Below, piece by piece: positions 11,376 to 23,222 of a stretch of DNA of 64,000 nucleotides; within the stretch, counting starts at the first letter, position 1, and every line of letters starts with the position of its first letter. Source of the stretch: Lineus longissimus (Eukaryota > Nemertea > Pilidiophora > Heteronemertea > Lineidae); contig NC_088319.1 in the NCBI RefSeq assembly GCF_910592395.1, positions 6,200,001 to 6,264,000 on the forward strand, read 5' to 3'. Below the pieces are notes generated by a model, which ran no database searches, had not been told where the DNA came from, and worked only from the letters and a program-made list of their open reading frames with translations. A program made the translations under genes and the position numbers.

Positions 11376-11732
11376 TATTTGAGTATGCAATCGTTGAAAG
11401 TACCATGTCCAGAACACTGGCTTTCACTGACACAAGTTTTTCTCTGATTATTCACACACACCGGCTCCATAGACAGATGTTCATTGTTTACACGTTTTTT
11501 TGTGGCAGCGGTGAGATACATGCATATGGGGACTAAGTTTCAAGCCATTGGCGGTACTAGAAATATAATACTGCAGTCGATGAGCGCTCAGCTGGTACTT
11601 CTTGCCACGAATAGTTATATTCAGTGTGCCGTACTCTTTCGTCTTTTTAGACCCCTTCCATATAGCGCAGCCAAAGGGGGTCGCCCTCGTGGATATTAAT
11701 TGATATTCTTTGTCTGATGTTTTCCAATTCAA
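11376..11732 (-). pseudogene. HNH / His-Me finger endonuclease-like fragment
   Basis: The first part reads GCAIWKGS, then YG, then SAHRLQYY, then HMHVSHRCHKKTC, the pattern of zinc-loop His-Me finger (HNH) homing-type nucleases: C-W-G at the start, a central H-R, and H-V-x-H-x-C. A one-base shift at the A7/T7 run near 11495-11502 is needed to continue. The next frame then gives VNNEHL, EPVCVNN-R--C and CSGHGTFNDC, the expected second half. The frameshift makes it a pseudogene. It lies directly upstream, on the same strand, of the Penelope fragment, but whether the two were one element is not shown. Confidence 0.6.
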
Positions 11733-13037
11733 AATCAGAGAGAGCCAGAGTATAGAGCACGGACAAGTCAGCTGAAATAAATCACCTTGGTTAAATCACC
11801 TTGTTTAAATGTAGTTTGACATACCATACCATTCCCTGCCTGCCAAGTTTCTACCCAGTTCATCGACATCAATACCCCCTGGTAACTACGAGTTCGAGTT
11901 GACCTATCTGTGCTCACATATCAAACTGAACCCAAATACAGAATGTTTTGTCCTAAAAAACTTCCAATTGATGCTCAGAGATGTTCAAAGTGCATGAATT
12001 GCATATTGGAACAGCACATTTCCCACATATGTTATTCGCGTAATATACTTAAGATCTCGTTATGGAGTTTTTTTGGAATATCCTGTAAATGGGCCTGGTC
12101 AATATTCTGACACCAGACCATCTTTATAAAGTGTGATTTTAGGGACATGAGATACATTATATTCATAAAACGGCATATCGTTGGAAAGATAAATGGCTCA
12201 ACTATGTCACTGATGCACTTTTGATACTTGACAAAACCCCAACAAACAGCTCTAAAAGTCCCCTGGCACAATATCAACCAATAAAAACCAGCTCTTTATA
12301 AGAAGTCCCTTGCTCCAATGCCTAAATGATAACAAACCACATTATCCAATGAATGACAGAACCAACTGGAGCCTAATGCTCAACGAGGCAGCTAGATTAC
12401 ATAGTATTACATGATAATGTAGGCCAAATGCCAGATAGCAAGCTGCACTCAAACCAACCATAACAGGTTCATCAAAACATTCAATTAAATAGAGCAGTTA
12501 TGAAACCAAACAAGCATGACTACTAAATTGACAAGAGCATATGAGTAGTATATGGGCTACTTGGGAAAATTATGAACTTTTGACCTAGTTACTTATTGAC
12601 CTACTGACCTACTTTGTGTCTGAGAAGTTTCAAAGTTGACCTGACCTAGTGACCTAATTTGAATATGGTGTAAAATCCCCAGAATGTGCCAAGTAGCCCA
12701 TGCTACTGTTTTTTATTTTCGTTAAAGCATTGTACATGATATAAGATAATAAAAATGGCATTAGTAAAAACAAATAACCATAGCACGACATGCATATTTG
12801 AAACATATTATACAAACCAAAGAGAGGAAAAGTATATTCCAACTTTGCTTCTCTTTTCCTATTATGCACAAAAGTGATATTAATGATATTCCGATACTAG
12901 TCCATATTTGATCAAGAGTTAAATAGTCTTCCAAATGCATTGTGTAGGCATTGCCCACAGGTAAATATTTACATAACATTCTAAGTAATCCCATGCAAGT
13001 CTGTATCAAGTGCTAACAAATTTCACTCTGCAATCCT
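11733..13037. other. No gene recognised; AT-rich
   Basis: No supported coding region. Short GACCTA-type repeats occur near 12585-12655 (GACCTAGTTAC, GACCTACT twice, GACCTAGTGACC). The rest looks like decayed noncoding DNA. Confidence 0.4.
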
Positions 13038-13053
13038 TTATGTTGAAAAACAG

Positions 13054-13852
13054 TTACTCGGCTTCTGAGTCACTATCCAACATGTCCACAGTGGGGTTGT
13101 CATGAATGTCTGCACCATATGTGACAACTTCAGCTTCTTGTAGTTCTCTGTTCTGCTGGCGTATAGCTGCCTCACATACTTTCCGCCTGCGTTGTGCCTC
13201 ATCAGATGCTTTTTTCTGTGCTTTCCTGACCCGAGTTTCATCAATGATTTTTAGAACTTTGTCTCCATCATGACTAGGCTGAATTCCAAGACTATGTATA
13301 ACTGACTGTATAAAGCTGCCACCTTGGTTGTAATAGCCTACTGCTGAAGCTGTTGCCTCCTCAATACGACCCCGATCTACAAAAACAGTTTTTTGACACC
13401 TCCTCCATGTCAATGCATGCAATCCTTCAATAGGATCGTGTGTCATACCACGCGTACATCGTTCCATCATATCCCTGTCAGCTAGCCAGAAATATGTATC
13501 CCTAACTTGATCAGCTACGTCCCTGGAGAGTCTGGTGTTCATCTTCTCAGCATGGGGATCAGGCTGTTCATTCTTCGCAACAGCTCGGTTAAAAAAACAC
13601 CAAGAATTTTCACCTTCTGGGCAGAATCTGTGACGGGGATCGTTGACAGTTGAGGAGCTGTGCAATAAAGTACAAAGGACTGATGATTCGCATCTTTTTT
13701 GGATCACCCACGTTACTCCGTACAGCTCTTGTATAGTAAATCTGCAGTCTGTCGATAACTTTATCAGTGAGTCTTCCATCCCCTCTGCCACTTGTATAGC
13801 AGTGCTCAGCTTTGTAGTGTAGTGCCCAATTGTATTATCAGGGAAATATCAT
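13054..13852 (-). pseudogene. Mutator-like transposase C-terminal fragment
   Basis: Open frame of about 265 residues without a proper start; an in-frame TGA lies just upstream near 13850. The sequence has HRFCPEGENSWCFFNRA and later the RRCQKTVFVDR block. These recall the C-terminal part of animal Mutator-like transposases, in which a CP-G--SWC motif precedes an N-E/D--N--W-RCPK-FVG motif; this comes from memory of the family. An acidic C-terminal tail follows a Lys/Arg/Gln-rich helix. The catalytic N-terminal part is absent, so this is a remnant. Confidence 0.5.
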
Positions 13853-14124
13853 AATGAACGATTGCAGGATTATGAAACACTAGCATGTTACCCGTTGAAA
13901 GGGAAATGTCAGTGCAGGTGGGACATGTTGACAGGTTGTTGTAGAGAGTGGAGGCAGGATAAGGTGTAGCTATTGTTGTTCATGTAATTGTAATTATCAA
14001 GACATGTAAGCTGTTAAACAGAAGGAAGGAATAAATGTGATTGAGTCGTGATTCAGAAGATGGTCATTGGTTGCTTGGGAAGGGAGGTTTTGAACTGTAA
14101 GGAGTATGGTGAAACATGATTGCC

Positions 14125-14916
14125 TTAAAGTACTTCCTTGTAGACAACGTTTCTAGTGTGGTAGAAGTTGTTGTGAAGTCCTTGTGTTGTAGTTGGGCAT
14201 ACTGTCACGGAAATGTCTTTGAAGGATCTGGCTCTTGAGAATGCAACATAGAGTTGCCCGTGACTATGAAACAGGAGATTCCAAGTATATTCCAAGTTTA
14301 TCAAACGTCTGTCCTTGAGCTTTGTTGATTGTTATGGAATAGGCAAGACGGATGGGAAATTGAGTGCGTTGAAGGGTGAACGGTAAGGAGATGTCTGATG
14401 GTGCGAGTTGGATTCTTGGGATGAGGACTCTGTTTCCTTTGCTGCTGCCAGTGAGGACCTTGGCATTAAGAACATGTTGGTGTAGTCTGTGTATTTTCAA
14501 GCGAGTACTGTCACAGAGACCTTTGTGGATGTCTTAATTTCTGAGGAGAATTATGATTGTTGTGGCATGTTAGATGGAGTTACGCTGTTTAAGAATTCTA
14601 TCGAGTAATTCGATGCTTCTGCTTCTGAGTCACAAATTGCTGTATCGTGACTGAGATATATCTTCTCTGCCGTGGGCAACTTTGCAAGGACTTTGTCATT
14701 GATCTTAAGGGGAGCGTCATTGGTTGGCGTGAGGATTACCGAAGTTTCTAGGTGGGCATAGCTAGTGACGGTAGGGAAAACTGCAGTTACAATGTCTGTT
14801 GTTGTGTGGCACTCTGGTGGAATAAGAATGGAGTCTTCTGATGGTGATGCAGGTATTGGGGGAATATTACCATCTCCCAGGTCTATCAACCATTTTGCGA
14901 ATGCTTGTTCATCCAA
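14125..14916 (-). pseudogene. Helitron helicase C-terminal fragment (first Helitron)
   Basis: The 14500-14264 frame has FPIRLAYSITINKAQGQTFDKLGIYL, the Pif1-type motif V/VI region of Helitron helicases. After a frameshift at about 14264 the next frame continues SHGQLYVAFSRARS and ends at a TAA (14125-14127). The piece at 14916-14551 matches the helicase segment just upstream (DLGDG-IP near its start, LNSVTPSNMP at its end). A short block normally joining the two pieces is missing. Frame breaks and loss of the Rep and Walker regions make it a pseudogene. It is not the Helitron at 51.6-64 kb. Confidence 0.75.
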
Positions 14917-15098
14917 GTGTTTTTAAAACATTAGCAGCTTGGCAGTGTGGTCGTACTAGTAAAGCCATCTGGAAGAAGGAAATACGTTTATAAATTGACC
15001 GTGTTGTTGAAAATGTGTTAGTGGAAGGCCTTTAGTCGAGAAAGAGTGGAAATGTTCATGATGTTCATTAGAATTGCAAGTAACAACTTACTTGAGGT

Positions 15099-15810
15099 GA
15101 GGTCTGTGAGACAATGGAGACTGGTGGCAGTATGGATGCGAGTTGAGATTACTGAAAAAGAATGGGAAGTGGTGTATAAAGTGAGAAGGCCTCCAGAAAG
15201 AGTCGAAATGTTCATTAAGAAGCACCCTCTCGATAATGGGCTAAGTGTTAAAAGGTGATTTATGGCTCTGTTAGAGAAAAAGGATTGTTTCATTGGGTTG
15301 AATAGATGAGCTATTACGTAACAGACATGTCGGCTTCTGTCATTGTCCGAAGTATCATTGGTTGAAATAAATGTGGATGGATGTCTTACCCGAGATCGTT
15401 GGGAAACTGTGGATGATTGATAGATCGTGATCACGTGAAGCTTACAGGCATGAGGTCTGTGAGACACTATGGAGACTGGTGGCAGTATGGATGCAAGTTG
15501 AGATGGATGCAAGTTGAGATTACTGAAAAAGAATTGGAAGTGGTGTAAGTGAGAAGGCCGCCAGAAACGAAGCACCCTTTCGATTATGGGTGAGGTGTTT
15601 AAATGTGATTTATGGCTCTGTTAGAGAAAAAGCATTGGCCATTGGGTTGAACAGATGAACTATTACGTAACAGACATGTTGGCTTCTGTCATTGTCCGCA
15701 GTATCATTGGTTGAAATTAATGTGGATGGTTGACTTACCCAAGATCGTTGTAAACTCTCGATGGTTGATAGATCGTGATTACGTGAAGCTTACACTACAG
15801 GCATGAGGTG
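15099..15810. repeat. Tandem duplication, 353-bp unit
   Basis: The unit starting GAGGTCTGTGAGACA at 15099 recurs at 15452, and its beginning recurs again at 15805. The copies share long blocks such as ATTACGTAACAGACATGT. The second copy holds a small internal duplication of GGATGCAAGTTGAGAT. No gene is apparent. Confidence 0.8.
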
Positions 15811-16030
15811 AAGAAAATGAAGGGAATAGTATAAAAAAGAGGGTCGATTTGTGATGGTGGGTATGCAATTTGACTACTACAGTACACAGATTTATGATTT
15901 GCAGTGATGGTGGGTAGGCCTACGGTATGCATTTTGACTTAGTGATGGTAGGTACGGCAGGTCTATGCATTTTGACTTGTCAATTTCACATGCCAGTCAT
16001 CATGATTGGGTTAGCGGCCGTGCGTCTTAC

Positions 16031-16240
16031 ACGAACAGGAAAGTATAACCAACTGAATTGTGTAGGGCTCCGTGGTAATTAAACTGCCATGTATGTAGCA
16101 TATATGCATGCACGTGTACATGACCACCTCGAGACGCACGAACAGGAAAGTATAACCAACTGAATTGTGTAGGGCTCCGTGGTAATTAAAGTACCGTGTA
16201 TATAGCATACATGCATGCACGTGTACATGACCACCTCGAG
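16031..16240. repeat. Tandem duplication, 103-bp unit
   Basis: Two nearly identical copies at 16031-16133 and 16138-16240, starting ACGAACAGGAAAGTATAACC and ending CCACCTCGAG, separated by four bases. Open frames on the minus strand here only reflect the duplication. Confidence 0.85.
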
Positions 16241-16695
16241 CAGCACACCGACACACTCAATACGATCTGGGCCAACACTGGAGAGTGCAGCAAGGTACGG
16301 TACGGTAGGCAAAGACAGTTCAGCAGCTATCGACGTAATGGTTTGTAAGTGCCGCTGATGTCATATAAGTACATTTCTATCATGAGATGAATGACCTTAG
16401 CTAGCGGCATGAGTGGAGGACCGGTAGGCAAATGAGGAAATCTTCACTGAATCTTCATTCCGACTGTGAGTGACGTCACTTGATTGCTTTTTTTTAAGGA
16501 GGACCGACGTGATTTACTTGATATCAGTGTGTCAAAAATGCTAATATTCAATACTCAATTTTTTCGCCATTTCAACCTCAATTTACTCAATAAAGTTGCA
16601 TTGTTCGAAATACGGAAGTTAGTTTCGTTTTGAAGCGTGTTCACTTCTCTACCACGCCATCTATCGTATTTTGCACAAACTTGATCAGCAAGCTC

Positions 16696-16929
16696 TTAAT
16701 CGACGATCTTCTGAGGTAGGGTAAAATGTCGCACAGCGGCGACATCGGCACAGTGAGTAGGAATTAGCGTTGTGCCGAGCAGCGGCATCGGCAGTGAAAG
16801 GGTCAATCGTAAATCTTCCGAAGTTGAAGGTTTAAAATCTAAAAATAAGTAACCAAAAGGAGGCCTTGTCGCATCGTTAAATGCCTCATTTACGACTTTG
16901 GTGTTGCCGGGAGAAATTTGCTTTACCAA
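16696..16929 (-). pseudogene. Unassigned short coding remnant
   Basis: A 77-residue frame with TKVVNEAFNDATRPPFGYLFLDFKPSTSEDLRL. The block resembles a segment seen in repeated uncharacterised proteins of marine animals, but I cannot name the family. It has no start or stop context and is probably a fragment. Confidence 0.25.
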
Positions 16930-16961
16930 ATGTGCTATCTGAGAAACGTCTCTTGGATTTT

Positions 16962-17040
16962 TAGCTCAGCTGACTAAGTCAGCCGAGCTTGTCAAATAAG
17001 TTGTTCAGTGGCGTCCGTCTGTCCATCCATCCATCCGTCC
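16962..17040. repeat. Hairpin end plus CCATC/CCGTC repeat of an interspersed element
   Basis: AGCTCAGCTGAC and GTCAGCCGAGCT form a stem with a three-base loop. A run of GTCC/CATC/CGTC units follows. This layout (hairpin, then a CCGTC-type microsatellite, then a GACCT-containing body) resembles the (GTC)n repeat at 58.8 kb and looks like the end of a nonautonomous repeat. Confidence 0.45.
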
Positions 17041-18595
17041 GTTAAACCCATGGTGCACATTTTGTAACCGTATGACCTAGAGACTTCAATTTTGCATTTC
17101 TGGATACTTCTGGTCAAACTCTACTTTCAAAACAAAATTTGTCGCCATTCGACCTACTTCCTGCGAGCGAGAGAGCATGAAGGAAACTGGCCTATATCGG
17201 CCTAGGAGCAGCAGAATTAGTCGAAATATGCTCTAATATTAAGATAAAATTCTTGAAAATCTATTTTATTGAGAAAAAGTTCAAAATTTTAACAGGAGAG
17301 GGCGCTACCTGCCTTTTAATTATTTCTGCCGATTCAAATTCCCGCCCGATGACGTCAGCCATCAATGAAGTCTCCTATTAGCCAGTTCTCAAAACATGGC
17401 AGCTACACAACAAAAGCAGTAGCACCAGGAATAAATCACTGTTCACTTCAGCTTCGTAATCGATTGTACCCCCACTTTATTGTGTTTTGTGTGGTGTTCC
17501 TATTCAATCAACGATGTAAGGCCTTATTATGTTGGTTTTAATTGAGAAGGTGCATTATAAGCGGCGTACGAAATACCGAAGTGGAGACAAAATGGCGGCA
17601 TGTTGTTTACGTCATGTGCAATAATCTTGGAGCTCAATGACACTCAAGTACCCAATTTTCTGCTTAAAAAGTAGTCTGGTAGGCGATATTATCACTAGTT
17701 CGTTTCAGTGGTAGTCATAAGGTCTTTAGGGACTAAATTCAGAAATTAGTTCTTGAAAATTTGGCCACATTTCTGTGTAAACGATATCGGAAGTGCATGC
17801 TCTGTTCGCGATGACATCGCCGATGTATTTTGAAGTGGAGAATTCCCACAGTATGTGAAGTGAATCAGCATGATTCTGTTCGCCTATTATGTTTTAGTTC
17901 TACGATTCTTTCATGAGTAAAAAGTAGACATTCTAAGCAATACAATAATGTCACTCCCATAAAAATTGATTGGAAATTGAGGGAGCTACGGCATTCTGTT
18001 CGGCAACTGGCAGCGCTGAAAAAATACATTGCATACTGTACAATACCAAATGGCACATTTTAAAAAGTGCTCATTGGACAACGTAGGGAATCACCAGAAA
18101 TGACGTCATCGCTGGTCTAAATAGATAACTACGGTGGCGCAGTAGAGCACAAGAAAAGGTTTAGCATTAACTTCGTCATGCAAGCTTCAGCAACAAAACG
18201 ATTTCTCATGAATGATTTATTTGATCATCATCAGCTTGTTTCCCCTGATAGAAAACATTGATGGAAATTGTAAATCATTTTTTTATCTATTTTGTGTATA
18301 GTCACATGTTATTTAACTGGCAAGGAGCCAAGCAGTTTTGAATATTCGCGGGAAAATACTTCGTACTTGTAAACGAGGCTATGACAATGAGTATCCTCAT
18401 TCATGGCATAAACTTCATGTTTCGGTAAATATTTTCATACGATGATTTCACCCGAATTATGGTCAGGATTGAGGAATGAACAGTGGCATAATTATGTCAA
18501 CCAAAAACATTGGTACCGTAGTGAACGCAAAAGGATATCAAATACCATGGAGCATGCCATTTTCATGCATAATGAACTAAACACCGGGAAGATAT
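17041..18595. other. No gene recognised
   Basis: AT-rich sequence with short frames only. It could be the body of the repeat that starts at 16962, at least to about 17300. Confidence 0.4.
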
Positions 18596-19050
18596 TTATG
18601 ATATCAACTCGGCTGAGCGCCAGGCCCTTTGGCTTCTTGTTAAAATAACAAGATAATTCAAGTTCAAGCTAATGGTGCTTTGTTCTCTGCTTTGGTAAAA
18701 TAAATTCTGGATTATATAGACTACACTAATATTTTGATGATGACAACCCCTTGTGAATATTTTGGTTTCATCTGTTTCACACATTAAGTCATCTATAATG
18801 AGTAGGGTACGTGCACCTGATGAAACGTGAACTGTAGTCCAGAGATAAATTCAACATTTGGAAAATTTGCAAATGACTCCTGCCATTCACTTCCATAACA
18901 CCACACAACTCTTTGAGGGGGTGAATGGATAATATCTCTTGCATAGGAAATAAGTTTTTGTACAAAGAAAGACTTTCCACACATCATTAGACCAGCCACA
19001 AGCCATGTGAATGGGTGCTTCAAAAGAAGGTCACCGCTGGAAATATCCAT
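18596..19050 (-). pseudogene. Polinton (Maverick) packaging ATPase remnant
   Basis: The first frame (19050-18793) opens HPFTWLVAGLMMCGKSFFVQKL, a G-x4-GKS Walker A loop, followed by a VVWCYG block. A second frame then gives LLIIDDLM (Walker B) and FTRGCHHQNISVVYIIQNLF. This order is characteristic of the FtsK/HerA-type ATPase of Polintons. A frameshift near 18.8 kb separates the two parts and the C-terminus is lost. A Polinton polymerase fragment lies on the same strand at 22.2-23.1 kb, so the two may be remnants of one element. Confidence 0.7.
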
Positions 19051-19674
19051 GTTGAAACATCAGAACACAATGATTGACACAGGAACAAAATGAGATTTTA
19101 TACCGAGTTTAATAAATATCGTAATGGTGATCCTTGCAATTAATTAACTAATTGATTAATCGAATATTTACAAACATATGCATCAATGATGTTGACGTGG
19201 CAATTTGGTGTCCACTGCGCCTATACATCAATACTCACTAACATAAACAGCAATCCTTTGAATAAATTAATTGAAAATTTACCAAATATATACATCATCA
19301 ATATACTGTGGTTTCACTTTTATAACATAGCGACCTTCACTGATCTGAAGTATAAATTCTCCCAACTCGTAGCGGTAATTCTTTTCATGTATTGCATAGG
19401 CCCTCTTATAATGGATAACTGAGGCATTCAGATGACCGTGCACGGTATTCATTCATTCTTAAATCATTATGACACCAGACAAATTGGTTTTAGGTCATTG
19501 AAATATGGAAATAGGACACTTTTCCATCTACGAACATGAACATAGGCCAAGTAGAACTTTATTTTCGTTTGGTTCTGTATTTTATTACATATACTGTACT
19601 TCTGAAAAAATTACTTACAAGGTCAAACATTCCTCCGTTTGCTCCCGGAAAAATGAGAAATAAAAACCAATCAA
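19051..19674. other. No gene recognised
   Basis: AT-rich spacer between the Polinton ATPase remnant and the pogo pseudogene; no open frame with a recognisable domain. Confidence 0.4.
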
Positions 19675-21100
19675 TTACTCAAATTCAAATTCATCATCCG
19701 TAGCAGGTGGCTCGTCAAAAAACTCTAGATCGTCATCATTTGGCTCTTCTCCCTCTACTTGAACAAAATCATTTAGGTCTACAACTTGTTCACCCGTGAG
19801 TCCTGCTACAGCAAATGCATGTTCTGCTGAATGAGGGTCTACCTCATCCCAGGCACGGCTTATGATCTGCAAAAAAATTAACAATGAAATCCGTTGGGAT
19901 ACACCATCATCATCAGTGTTTAAGACTTTCCACTGTTTCCAATATTTTCTGACCAGCGTCTTAAACGGACTCATGACTACTAAATCTAATGGCTGCACCA
20001 GGGAAGTGCAGCCTGCTGGGATGTAGTCTAATAGGAGGCCATGGTTAATCACTGGGATACTGAATGCTTCACTTAGGTGTGCACGAAATCTGTCCACAAT
20101 CAACATTTTGGAACCAATAGCATCCTGTAGATCCCCGGCATTTGGAAATAGCACATGATCTTACCAGTCTATTAACACTTCATTGTTCACCCAACCAGTG
20201 CGAGAACTGGAAAAAACAGCGTTTTCTGGTAGTTCATTGTTTTCATGCAATGCTCTAATTTGTCGGACAAATCCAGGCTCCCGAAAGGTCACATGCGCTG
20301 GAAGTTTTTCCCCATTGCTACCGATTGCTAGGGACACTGAACAGCCAAGCTTGTGGTTGCCCAAAGATGTTTTCACATCGATCTGCCGTGCACCCCTGGC
20401 ACTGTAAGTGTAGAGAGGGGAAAGTCTAACTGTACGAATGTCTGATTCATGTTAACCATTTGTTGCACATTGAATTCTCTGACTGAATTTCGCACACGAC
20501 CAATGAATTCCTTTACACGTTGCGGAGCATCGTCTGGTATTGTCGTCGAGTTCTTTGTCCGTTTTCGATGGGTTAATCCTTTGCGTTTTTTGAAATTGTT
20601 AACCCACCCATTTGATGCATGGAAATGTGCTCTTTCCGCTCTTGAAGCTTCCAGTTGATTTCGTTCATTTTCAGGGAGTTCTACCCAATAGTAATCGAAT
20701 TCTTCGATGCCATAATCATGGATATCAGCAAGCAAGACAGGCAATCCTCTTCGTCTCGTGTTCTGAACTCGTCCTAGGACGCGGTTTTCAACTGTCGGCC
20801 ACAAACCACCATGGCCCTCTCTCACTCTTCTGCGTTGACCCCGGTTCTGGTCGTCCTGCTCAATAATCCATTCCTCATTATTCAACCAAGTGCGGAACGT
20901 CTGGTATGGGATGTGATTATTTCGTGCATACTCTGCCGCATCAAGAACCCTCCCCTCTTGATGTAACCCATGGAAGTCCAGCAGGCGACGGACCTTTTCC
21001 GCAATGGAATAACTCTGGCGTCGACGGGGAACACGTTGGTCTGCAAATGCATTTTCTTCATCATTTTGTCGGGCATACCATTTGCGGCTACATCAGCTTC
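19675..21100 (-). pseudogene. pogo/Tigger-type transposase pseudogene
   Basis: Reads right to left. From about 21050 an HTH-like start (SYSIAEKVRRLLDFHG) runs through TFRTWLNNEEWI to a CENP-B-type DNA-binding segment (HASNGWVNNFKKRKGLTHR). After a frameshift near 20.42 kb comes the DDE_1 core with the block KTSLGNHKLG. An in-frame TAA interrupts at 20161-20163. The frame then continues with LIVDRFRAHL (second Asp region) and PAGCTSLVQPLDLVVMSPFK (third acidic residue region), ending in a strongly acidic tail. Tc1/mariner-related pogo transposases have exactly this order. Two lesions make it inactive. It sits between the two Polinton remnants, so it probably jumped into that element. Confidence 0.8.
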
Positions 21101-21169
21101 ATCGTCTTCACCTTGATGCATGGCTGTCACCAGGATCAGCAAGGATAAGGCAGCGATTTTCAACATGTT

Positions 21170-22181
21170 TAGTGTTCTGTGTTAGATGAGTTCTGAGGAA
21201 CATGTGGTGCAAATGCACCTGCTTTTATCTTGTTTGAATTTTTTGATTATGTAATTATAAAGCCTACATGACAGACGTTTTTTTAGGTTAACTTCACAAG
21301 AAGTTCCGCTTCATGCACACGTTAATAAAAACCACCAGTATTACGACTGATTAATGTTGGAATAACTGGACATTTAACATGTTTAAAACAATCAAATAAG
21401 ATTATGAGGGGACATCAGCAAAAGTTGAAAAGATGTGGAAATAAACATGTCAGCGGTATGAAACGCATTCCAAAATAGCCTTTGCCTTTGGTAATAAGGT
21501 TTCAGAGTAATGAAGAAAGAAGGGTCATGCTGATTGAAATGGATTCACTATGAGGACTATTCAATAATGGGTCAATGTGTACCTCTGCTGGCATTCATTT
21601 CATTGCCCTGATGTGATTACACATGTTGTAATGCCTATGAAAACTGATCAGTAGGGAGAATTTATACTTCAGACTAGTCAAGGTCACTATGTTATAAAAG
21701 TAAAACCACAGTATATACACAGATTAATATACATTAAATGCAAAAATATTTAAATATCATACAATTTTTCTTTGAGAGGGCGGGTCGGACGGAATTTCTT
21801 GAGATTCGATTACAGAAAGAAAAAAACAATTTGTCAATCAGGATGATGGAGACGACGACGACGACGGCGGCGGTGGCGGCGGCGACGACGACGAAATGAA
21901 GAAGATTAAACTCATAAAATATTAACATTATTACAGTTGTTAATGTTATTATTCATATTATTATTATTATTATCATCAATATATTTACAGTTTCAATGCA
22001 CAGAATGAATTAAATATCACATTGTTTTATCACCATAAATTATGCCAGTATAAACATTTTATCACAGATATATGCTCTTGCAAATTTTAATTCAAATCAA
22101 TCTGTGGTTGATATCAGTGTCGCTTTCAAGAATATAGCTACAACAAAATTTATCTTATTGTTGTAACGAAGAGGTGAAGAA
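21170..22181. other. Noncoding, with triplet microsatellites
   Basis: No gene. A GAC/GGC triplet tract lies at about 21849-21895 and a short TTA tract near 21957-21972. Confidence 0.6.
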
Positions 22182-23129
22182 TCAATATCCAAATGGGAGG
22201 GTGTAAAAATCATCAACGAGGTAACGTTTGTCATAAACCAAGCCGTATTTCTTTTCTTCCTGTACCGTTTCAAAATCAAAAGGCGAAAGCACTTCAAAAT
22301 TGTAAGGATTTGTGATCGTAATCTTGTCCGAAAAGTTCAATGCTTCCACAAGTTTCTTCATGGAGTCAAAATTTATGTTTTGACTATTTGCATAGTTCAA
22401 GGTAAATCCCCGGACTTTACAGACGGTCTCTCCGCTACCTTTAATTCTATAACCGTAGTTTTTGGGACCGCCGGAGATGAATTTCTCTATAGTTTTACCG
22501 TCTAATTCATCTTTAAAGTTACCGAGGTAATCACCCATTGGTGGATTGTAATGTTGTTCGTTTGTTTCATCAACGACATATATAATACTATCCGTATCAA
22601 AATATAATACCTGTCGCTCCAGCTTCTCTAATTGAGAGTACAGTTTTAAGCGTGCATGAGCGGTGGTATATGCAACAATAACACTATTCGTGTACGGACA
22701 TGTTTCGATGAAGTCCTCCTTCTCTCTAATTTTCATCAGAATAAACTCTTCGTTCACAAGTTGAACATCGGTTACTTCAACACTGTCGTCAATCAACTTT
22801 TTGACATACTCTTCTGGATTATCGGTATATAATGTCTTTGTGAAGTTAGATCTCTGCCCAAATTTCCCCAAGAGCGAATTCAAACAGATTTTAGCGATAC
22901 TTTGTAGTCCTGGATTAACACCAATTAACCCCCTGTCGAATTGGATTCCCTCGTTTTTCTCATAATCGACAATGTATTTGTTTTTATCCTTGTCGCTGTC
23001 CTGTCTCCTCTGTCGCTTCTTCGAATTCCCCCCATTGAGGTCAAGCTTCTGCTTTGTAAGATCAGACCTGACATAAGCGGAGGATGTCGATGCAACTTGA
23101 GAGGTATGAGGTTCGTTCACCACTTGCAA
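22182..23129 (-). pseudogene. Polinton protein-primed DNA polymerase B fragment
   Basis: Frame of about 315 residues. From residue 50 on it matches the palm region of Polinton family B polymerases: NPGLQSIAKICLNSLLGKFGQR, then VLYFDTDSIIYV with the YxDTDS catalytic Asp pair, and a C-terminal KVRGFTL block. The exonuclease and fingers regions are absent, and the N-terminal 45 residues are low complexity and unrelated. The element is decayed but this part has no stop. It lies on the same strand as the ATPase remnant at 18.6-19.1 kb. Confidence 0.75.
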
Positions 23130-23222
23130 CTTGTTAGTTGTATGTGATGAACACTCCTCAGCCTTGGTGAGGATGTTCGACTCCAGAAACTGCTGGAGTT
23201 GGACATCCTGCCAAAGTTGTGA

